Below are positions 46,327 to 54,039 of a DNA stretch of 64,000 bases, in pieces. How positions within the stretch are numbered: position 1 is the first letter of the stretch; every line of letters begins with the position of its first letter. The stretch comes from Reticulitermes speratus. Taxonomy: Eukaryota; Arthropoda; Insecta; Blattodea; Rhinotermitidae. Made by a program: the position numbers and the translations under genes. The DNA is taken from NCBI GenBank assembly GCA_021186555.1, contig JAJKFL010000012.1, positions 8,479,394 to 8,543,393 on the forward strand. Direction: 5' to 3'. The notes under the pieces were generated by a model. The model made no database searches and was not told the DNA's origin. It saw only the letters and a program-made list of their open reading frames with translations.

Positions 46327-46965
46327 TGCTTGTATGTATGTATGTACGTGTGTGTGTTTGTATGTATGTATGTATGTGTGTGTATGTATATATATATGTG
46401 TATATGTATGTACAATGTGTGTGTATGTATGTATGTGTGTCTGTATATATGTATGTAGGTGTGTGTATGTATGTACATATATATGTATGTACTTATGTGT
46501 GTATGTATGTATATATGTATGTACATATGTGTGTATGTATGTACACATATATATGTACGTATGTGTGTGTATGTATGTATGTATACATGTATGCATGTAT
46601 GTGTGTGTATGTATGTGTATATGTATGTACGTATGTGTGTGTATGTATGTGTATATGTATGTACGTATGTGTGTGTGTATGTATGTGTATATATATGTAC
46701 GTATGGTGTGTAGTAGTGATATGTATGTATTGTATTATTGATATAATGTACGTATGTGTGTTTATGTATGTATATATAGTATGTACGTATATGTGTGTGT
46801 ATGATTTTTATATATGTCGTAGTGTATGTATATATATGTATGTACGTATGTGTGTTTATGTATGTGTATATATATGTACGTATGTGTGTGTATGTATATA
46901 TATATATGTATGTACGTATGTGTGTATGTATGTATGTATATATGTATGTATATGTATGTTGTACT
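46327..46965 (+). repeat. GTAT/GTGT microsatellite, about 640 bp
   Basis: The array is dominated by TATGTATGTATG, TATGTGTGTGTA and TATATATGTACG motifs with imperfect higher-order repetition of about 45-60 bases (TATGTACGTATGTGTGTGTA recurs). Long open frames on both strands (Tyr/Val/Cys-rich or Thr/His/Tyr-rich) are artefacts of the repeat. Confidence 0.95.
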
Positions 46966-47165
46966 TTGAGATGTTTGTTTATTTTAACTTTAGTTCTAGT
47001 TACTAGAGTTATTAATTTTAAAATACAGGATGTTTCTTTAATCGTTTCACTGAGCAAGGCAGGTTTATCGCGAAAGAAACACTGTCTGCGCGGGCTCATC
47101 CCGTGACAGCTGCCGTAGTCAAGGGAACGATAAAAGAGACAATCACTGTTTATGTATGTACAAGT

Positions 47166-47206
47166 ATTGTATGTTGTTGCTGCTGCTGCTGCTATTGTTG
47201 TTGTTG
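47166..47206 (+). repeat. (TGC)n(TTG)n microsatellite
   Basis: TGTTGTTGCTGCTGCTGCTG is followed by TTGTTGTTGTTG. A simple trinucleotide array. Confidence 0.85.
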
Positions 47207-47290
47207 TATATGTCCGGTGACCGTTATGTTCGTTTTTTAATTAAAATAGTGAATTACTCTGTACCAAATGCAGCGGCGTATATTTTAGAA

Positions 47291-47638
47291 CAGGGGTGAC
47301 CAAACCGCGGCTCGCGAGCCACATGCGGCTGTTGACATATAATGTGCGGCTCGCGAAAATATGTTGGCTGAGCTCCTTTTTGCATTACAATCCATATAAA
47401 AGGTAAATAAAAAGTTTTCAAGCTTTATAATTATTTATCGGGTATAAACTGAGAGTCCAGTGGATTAAAACATAAGTTTAATGTTCATGGTGAGTAAATA
47501 TATTTAAGAAATTTTTGTAACAAAATGTGCGTGTAACATTAAAAACGTGCGTGTAATATTTGTTCATGTCTCGCGGCTCTGAAACATCTGAAGTTTATCG
47601 TATGTGGCTCTTACGTTAAGCAAGTTTGGCCACCACTG
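47291..47638. mobile_element. hAT-type MITE, 348 bp, perfect 8-bp target-site duplication
   Basis: The left terminus is CAGGGGTGACCAAACCGCGG. The right, reverse-complemented, is CAGTGGTGGCCAAACTTGC. TTTTAGAA occurs at 47283-47290 and 47639-47646. Internal GCGGCTCGCGA segments recur near each end. It has no coding capacity. Confidence 0.9.
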
Positions 47639-48057
47639 TTTTAGAAGAACAATTATGTGGCATGTGTCATAACCCGCTCTTACACGAAGCTCAGTAAGAC
47701 TATGTCCACCACATTTCCATCTCTTCAGCTCTTTTCACCCGCCATTGGCTGGCTCGTTTTAATCTCGGCCTCTATGGACTCGCCATGCTCCATTCGCGGT
47801 TGAGCCTCGGCCAGATCGTGCATCCCGACTTTAATCCAACATCGTTTATACAAATGACGGTGTGGCCCATGGGACTGATACACCGATGGTGTGGACGGTG
47901 CCGACAGGTGTGTGTGTGCGTGTGTGTGCGTGCGTGTGTAAGGGATTACACTGAAGTATTCGATATTAGAGAGTTTCTTGATATAAGCATTGCCGCCATG
48001 CTCAGTGGGCCGACAGACCACTGAAGTGAAAACTTTTCTTCAGTTCGGCGATAAAAC

Positions 48058-48350
48058 AGCCGGATAGCGTAGTCGATATAGTGAGTAGACTACGGGCTGG
48101 ACGAACCCGGGTTTGAATCCCGGCGGGGGGCAAGAGATTTTTTTCTTTTCACCTAAATGTCCAGACCGGCTCTGGGGCCAGCTGAGCCTTCGATGGGTAC
48201 CGGGGTCTATTTCCGCTGGGATAAAGCGGCCGGAGCTTCAGACTGATCACTCACCTACATGTAATGCCGCGGTTAAGAATGAGTGGAGTTATAACCCCCC
48301 CCCAATCTCTCTATATTCCTTTATGGCATGTACACGGAAAACTACCTTTT
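48058..48350 (+). mobile_element. Divergent SINE (family 1-like), full length
   Basis: Head AGCCGGATAGCGTAGTCGAT, box-B-like GGGTTTGAATCCCGGCGGGG. Body CCAGACCGGCTCTGGGGCCA and the tail GGTTAAGAATGAGTGGAGTT, then poly-C and poly-T runs. Confidence 0.65.
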
Positions 48351-48439
48351 TTTTTTTTTTAGTAAGTCGATTTTGTGACTGAGTTAAGGTTTGGATGACT
48401 GAGGAATCGGGTTTCGATTACAGATTGGAGCATAAGATT

Positions 48440-48640
48440 TGTGTCCTCTCAGAAAAGTCGGGACTGCCTCTGGGACTCCTAAAGACTCCTAACCAACAGG
48501 TGCCGGGCGCTGTTTTCCTGGAAGGTGGGAGGGCGTGGAGTTGACCACTCAGACATGTCTACTGCCGAGGTTAGGAATAAGTGAGATATGTCTGTAGTCC
48601 CCGTCTGCTTTCATGGTGTGGTGCTTGGTTAAGCACAAGA
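48440..48640 (+). mobile_element. Divergent SINE (family 1-like) body
   Basis: GGACTGCCTCTGGGACTCCT, GGGCGTGGAGTTGACCACTC and GCCGAGGTTAGGAATAAGTG match the family-1 body order at low identity. Confidence 0.45.
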
Positions 48641-48826
48641 ATAAATTTATCGTATCTTCACCATTAAAAGATATTGTTTTCTTGAAATAAGCTGTGTGCA
48701 GTGTGTAGCTTACATGGCACAAGGTTCTTTGGCTTCCTGTTCTTCAGAACAAGGAAGCGGTTAGATTCACCGCTCTGTTAAAATATAAAAGGATTTTAAT
48801 ATTCTTTCTCTTCCCACTCAAGAATG

Positions 48827-49129
48827 TTAAGGTAAAGCAATCCCACTACAGACCTGGACAGGTTGAGGCTCCCAGATTTCAAGACAATCGGCACATGAAG
48901 GTGGTAAGGTTGTCAGCCCTACGCACCGGCCGCTTTTACCCCCCCCCCCCTCCCACCCAGGAAATATTCCTGATACTCATTTCAGTTAGAGGCTGAGTCG
49001 ACCACAGGGCCATATTGCGACCGAAAGGATTATGTCGATGATAAATTCCAACGACACCATCGGGAATCAAACACGCGACCTTCCGGCTTGTAGCGCATGC
49101 CTCAACCAACTGCGCCACCGCGTACCCCG
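48827..49129 (-). mobile_element. tRNA-derived SINE (family 2), full length
   Basis: On the - strand, GGGTACGCGGTGGCGCAGTT is followed by box B and the family-2 body. A poly-C run of variable length interrupts GGGTAAAAGCGGCCGGTGCG. The flanking 10-bp CTCAAGAATG (48817-48826 and 49130-49139) is a target-site duplication. Confidence 0.8.
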
Positions 49130-49949
49130 CTCAAGAATGGAGTTGCTACAAGTCGGTTCCGATGTGTCCAAAGTTTTAATACTGATCTTTCTATCTACTC
49201 TTAGGTCTTCCCTTCTCTCTCTGTCCTTTGGCATTATGCAATTGTGCTGATTTTCATATTCGCTTGTCTTGCGTCTTTACATATTCATTCCAATTGACAC
49301 CCTTTACTTCTGCCATATTTCTCGTAGCACTATCTCTTGTTTTCTTTAGGCACTCTCTCTTCCTTGCAGAGCCCATAGGAAGGTCATTTTGTCTGTCCGT
49401 CTGATCTACGAATGCAACGACTTGAGAACTGCAAACCTGATTTTCATTAAATATGATATTGTATGGTTTACAAGAAATTGTCGAACCATTCCAATTTTGG
49501 GTACGATCGGAAAAATATAACGCTTTACATAAAGGACCTACATGGTTTTCCGCCTGCATTTTGGTAAATATTTATCAGAGCGAAAGCAAATATGAACATT
49601 TTAGAGGAAAATGAAGCTCACATTTTATGACTTGTACAATTTCCGTAGTCTTTAATTTTTTTTTTTTTTTTTGTGATAGTTAAACAGAAGCTAGCGAACA
49701 CCCCATAAATATTACCCTGTGCCTTCATTTCCGAACTTGCACATGTAACAATCAACAATGGGCTTCCGAACACATCCGAAGATTACCGAAGTCATTTATT
49801 TAAACTTGTCACGATTTAAATCCCGATGTGTTTGTTGCATAACAGCTGGACAGACATTTTAAGTGGTCCTCGGATTTATCGGTGTTTTGCTTGAAACCAT
49901 CAATTTTACTCTATAAGAGAGCATGAGATGTTAGATTTCAAAAAATGAA

Positions 49950-50233
49950 TGGTTGAAGCACTGCGCTACAAGCCGTAAGGTCGCGGGTTCGATTCCCGAT
50001 GGTGTCATTGGAATTTTTCATTGACATAATCCTTTCTTTCGCACTATGACCCTGGTGTCGACTCAACCTCTAACAGAAATGAGTACCAGGAATATTTCCT
50101 GGGGGTAAAGGCGGCCGGTGCGTAGGGCTGACTACCTTACCACCTTCATGTGCCGATTGTCTAGAAATCTGCGAGACTCAACCTCCTGGAACCCTAAGGG
50201 CCTGTCAAGGCCTGTAATGGGTTTGCTTTATAA
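49950..50233 (+). mobile_element. SINE (family 2), 5' truncated
   Basis: Begins within the head at GGTTGAAGCACTGCGCTACA, keeps box B GGGTTCGATTCCCGATGGTG and the full body to GGCCTGTAATGGGTTTGCTT. Box A is gone. Confidence 0.8.
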
Positions 50234-51045
50234 CAGGGCATACGAACCAGAATTTTTACGTTTTGGTTACGTTTCTAAGAAACTTTGTTAGTAATTTCGT
50301 CTTGTAACACGTGTCAGTGACCTATGACACCTCACATCAACTCCCAGATATCCGTTTGAACGACCTGAATATGATAACTTTAGTCTTGCCGGATTTCCAG
50401 GCTTGACGCGCGGTAGACTCTTACTGGAGCTAGCTTTACAGTTTATTTTGATATGTTAAGGTGTTTTTGTTTTATTGTTATAGGAAGTAAGGTTAGTGGT
50501 AAAGTAACAGTATGGTTAGGTTTTACATAATGAGACAATTATGTATGAAATGGAAAAAAACTATTGAATACAAGCTCGTTTATTGTCATTTAAAATTAGC
50601 AAAAATACTCCTAATTTATTTAAATACATATAACTAGTACATACAAAATATACAATGTCGTGAGAGGTCTCTGGACTATGGTATATTCTGCTTCAAATTC
50701 TTTTTATTTAATATGTATATTATTCTATGGTTTTCAAAACAGTTATTAACTCGCTGGCAATATTTATGTTTAGGCAAAATAACCACACAAATTATTAGTT
50801 CTAAAATACGCGCCGTAAAATTAACACACAAATTTTGGTTATGTAAAGCTGTCATACTTTGTCCAATAATAAGACCTTTTAACATTCATCCGCTTTCATT
50901 TTAGAATCGTCAAAGTAACTACGAACATCCAAATGATCTTGACTTTATACTGTTCACACCGTGCATTTTCATTCCATCACAATTTCTTAAACCAACAAAT
51001 GGACACTTTTTATTTATTATACAATATAATTTTTTAAAGTAAAAT

Positions 51046-51094
51046 CAGTCCAACATGTTTCGGATCCATATTCTGGGACCATCATCAGGGACCC
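51046..51094 (-). ncRNA. Hammerhead ribozyme motif on the - strand (element C, left arm)
   Basis: On the - strand: GGTCC, core CTGATGA (complement of 51082-51088), helix II with one bulged T, GAAAC, ATGT as minimal helix III, T as cleavage-site base, then GGACT. Helix I (GGTCC/GGACT) pairs over five positions with one G-U. The core is complete, apart from the extra U before helix II common to the group. Confidence 0.62.
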
Positions 51095-51278
51095 GTATCG
51101 TGAATCACACAAAATCACAAATCAACAAATAATGTACATATTAATAGTTCAAAAGTTAAAATGTAGGCTGATGTCAGTTGGTTTTGTGGGTCCGTTTTTA
51201 TAGTATGTTTTTATCTAATTTTAACTTCATTTTTTATATTAATTTTGTTGATTTGTGATTTTGTGTGATTCACGATAC

Positions 51279-51326
51279 GGGTCCCTGATGATGGTCCCGA
51301 ATAGGGATCCGAAACATGTTAGACTG
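51279..51326 (+). ncRNA. Hammerhead ribozyme motif on the + strand (element C, right arm)
   Basis: CTGATGA (51285-51291), helix II GGTCCC/GGGATCC with one bulge, and GAAAC (51311-51315). The first base after the expected cleavage position is A instead of G (TTAGACTG against TTGGACTG in the left arm), which breaks the first helix I pair. It is probably weaker than the left-arm copy. Confidence 0.55.
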
Positions 51327-51394
51327 ATTTTACTGTAAAAAAATTATATCGTTTAATAAAATACAAAGTGTGCATTTGTTGGTTTAGAAATTTG

Positions 51395-52912
51395 TGATCT
51401 TGATTTATTTGTCAGTGAAAGTATGTCTCTCATTTAAACACTTGTTTACCTCACATCGATGAAGCCGTAGCAATCACAGTTATAAAAACAATTAACCAGA
51501 ATTTAATCTCAAGAGATATACATCATAAGATTTTCATTTCTAAAACATGAGTGCACGAAAAAATATAATTTTATTTTTCGAACAATAAATTCTTCATATT
51601 CTACAATGTTTACGGTCTCCTTTGTACAGAAAATGTTCATTTAAAAATATGTTTTACCTACGTGGCTGCATTTAGTAAATGCGACAGAAATCGCAGCTAT
51701 GAGGCAATACGTCTTTCATGTTTATCAGTGTCTGCAAAGGTATGCATAAAATGTAGACATTGTTTTGGGTATGTTTTGTGCGGTTACACTCAAAATAGGT
51801 AACAGTTAAATTCTGAGATATTCCATTTTTCACATGTCGTCGTTTTACAAGGACTTATATAGGAAAAATATGTATAAATACATGGACACGTATATGTGGT
51901 TGTAAATAAAAATTAGCGTCATAAATAGGAGCCAGGCGAAAACCCTTAATTTTAAGGCATTGAAACTTTCAAATTGTTCACTCGTTTGCAAAGCCGTGTA
52001 GAGGAAGAAGATAAATATGTTAATTGCTCTTACAACGTGTGACAAAACTTATTATTTTCGTATGTCACATTTATCGGTGTATTCAAACGTGTCTGCAAGG
52101 AATATTGACATGTCATGCTTCTATTTTCTTACATATTTTTACTACACATTCAAAAGACGTGACTAACTAGGTTTTGAGGCACGACATACATTTTTCATAT
52201 TCTTCATTAGTCAAAATTTTTGTGTTAGAAGTAGATATAAACACACCCGAATATCAATATTGCTAGACTATGTCATACGGAATAAATACAACAAAACTTT
52301 TAATTGTTATAAATTACATCACAGATTTGTCAGCGTTTTTACACTTCTATAGAAATTAGATCTAAATACGTTTGTGGAGCTGTGTTTTGACACTAAAGGC
52401 AACAGAGAACTTAAAATTAGAAGCGTTTTGTCTTGCGATTCTATAAAAAATCTTGTACATTCAGTAGAAACATAATGTGCATGTGTGTGTTTGTGTTGTG
52501 TGGAGTTTACATTACAAATGTAACACAGAACTTAATGCTGTCGGTTATTACATTTTAAGCATATTGCAGAGAAGTTTTTTGTGTGATAAATAAATACCAA
52601 TTCATATCTTTATGTACCAGCCACAGTTAATAAATGTGACAAAATCTGATTTTTAGGTATTATGTTTCTCACATATATCATTGTGGATTTGTTTTTTGTA
52701 AGAAGTAAACCAAGTCCATTTATGTCTATTGCCGCACTGCATTAGTGTCTTAGGAAACCTGACTACGAGAAATTAGGTAGAACAGGCACATGAAACTGTA
52801 TAACTGTAGCTGGAGTGATATGCAAAGTGTTTAAAAGGGGTTAAAATATTCGTATTTTCATTATTTACAGTGACATGTCAATACAAAAAAAAAATGTTAC
52901 GATTTGTGCAAG
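51395..52912. other. AT-rich stretch downstream of the sina-like gene
   Basis: No exon or known repeat is recognised. Short similar stretches around AAATGYGACARAAAT...TCACAT recur near 51665, 52035, 52510 and 52625, suggesting a decayed repeat array of uncertain unit. Confidence 0.35.
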
Positions 52913-53760
52913 TTACTGTAATTCATCAGCATCATCAATATAAAAACCATTTTCGTCATTTGTAGGTTCGCCAGGTTTTGATGAGTCAAGTTTAAAAATT
53001 TCTAATTGAAAAGGTAGTTTATTTTCATCAGCAAAGAATTTTTCAATAGTATTGTAATGGACTGCGAGACAATTACCAGGCTTAAGGACTTGGTCAAGAT
53101 TTTCGAAGTAGCTTCTTGTTATCATGCAAGCGGAAATTGTTTCGACTTTGTTTACCGCTGTTAAGGTAAACCTGAAACCGTATTGCGAAGAATTATTTCC
53201 TGGTCCAACATACATCACAGTACAATAAAATTCGCTTTCTATCACTTTCCAAACAACGTAGAAAAGTTCTCCAAACACTAACAATGCCTTGCTGATGTTT
53301 GCTGTTTGGGTCAGCGGAGATAAATGACTATAAAACTTTCCGCCTCCATAAATTTCTAAACTGTTCCTTTGTGGTCTCTCATAACGTGTATTTTTAAAAC
53401 TTGCAAAGAACTGTAATGGGGACAGAAATCATTTGATATCTTGGCGAAAGGGCATTTATAGGAAGCATAAGAACAAACCTCCTGATGCTGTGATATGAGG
53501 TTCAGGCCGAGAACTTCAGGGCAGCCGGCCCTCTTGTTGCTGCAGGGGAACATCACGTGACGTGCAAGGCTCTCGAGGGACAGACTACGAGTCTGCAGAA
53601 ACTCTTGCCTGCAGGTTGGGCACTGATGCATATTCGGCTTACAGCTGAAGCATATGTTGTGACCGCTCTGACAAATCGTGATTGGAGGTTTCATGTACTC
53701 GAAACATACTGGGCATTCCAGTTCCTTTAGAATCAACTCATGAAGATCAGTGGCGTCCAT
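52913..53760 (-). pseudogene. SIAH/sina-like E3 ubiquitin ligase with one-base frameshift
   Basis: The ATG at 53760 opens 134 codons to TAG (53358-53356). They contain a complete C3HC4 RING finger (Cys16, Cys19, Cys30, His34, Cys37, Cys40, Cys47, Cys50) starting ECPVCFEYMKPPI. A SIAH-type zinc-finger region (FPCSNKRAGCPEV...HQEVCSYASYKCPF...HVMRDH) follows. Shifting one base near 53370 continues as NSLEIYGGGKFYSHLSPLTQ and runs through a sina-type substrate-binding domain (VFGELFYVVWKVIESEFYCT...FRFTLTAV) to TAA at 52915-52913. With one base restored the total is 282 residues, the usual SIAH length. Such proteins dimerise and ubiquitinate bound substrates. The substrate domain is diverged from canonical SIAH, so this is likely a sina-like paralogue. 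A missing base in an A or T run could equally be a sequencing error. Confidence 0.85.
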
Positions 53761-53787
53761 TGCAGATAATTCGACACTAGACAGTTG

Positions 53788-53805
53788 CTGAGAAAAAAAA
53801 TCAAT
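53788..53805 (-). other. Candidate splice acceptor in the 5' UTR of the sina-like gene
   Basis: On the - strand GATTTTTTTTCTCAG ends at 53788, 28 bases before the ATG, giving a strong pyrimidine tract plus CAG. This suggests that a non-coding first exon lies upstream and argues against a simple processed retrocopy. Confidence 0.5.
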
Positions 53806-53856
53806 GCGTAACTTTTAGGTTTTCACAGAGTTTGTTGATCCGTTGATGGTTTTTTT

Positions 53857-54037
53857 TACGGTTTCTGTGCCGTGTAGTAGACGAGTGTTCCGACGTTTCG
53901 GTGGAAAATACTGCCTTAATTTTTCAGGGCGACTGATTCTGTTTCACGTGAATCAGAATCAGCCACCCTGAAGATGGAGGCTGTACGTTTCTCCGGAAAT
54001 GTCGGAACACTCATACACTGCACAGAGCAAAAACCCC
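53857..54037. mobile_element. Foldback element just upstream of the sina-like gene
   Basis: Arms CTGTGCCGTGTAGTAGACGA-GTGTTCCGACGTTTC and GGAAATGTCGGAACACTCATA-CACTGCACAGAG are complementary. The centre TTCTGTTTCACGTGAATCAGAA is palindromic. CCCTGAAGATGGAGG is present as in related foldbacks. It lies within about 70 bp of the candidate 5' UTR acceptor. Confidence 0.7.
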
Positions 54038-54039
54038 CC

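Larger units (their letters stand above)
50943..51394 (+). mobile_element. Hammerhead-bearing foldback retroelement C
   Basis: It starts CTTTATACTG...CACCGTGCATTTTCATTCC, then two arms (about 50979-51140 and 51228-51394) with outermost CTTAAACCAACAAATG and its complement CATTTGTTGGTTTAG. Each arm includes a hammerhead motif. TGATCTTGA flanks it at 50934-50942 and 51395-51403. Non-coding, about 450 bp. It shares the terminal module with A, B and E although the arms differ in sequence. Confidence 0.7.

Noticed and set aside
46281-47106. Long open frames on both strands (up to 272 codons) rich in Tyr/Thr/His or Val/Cys
   Set aside because: They are translations of the GTAT/GTGT microsatellite.
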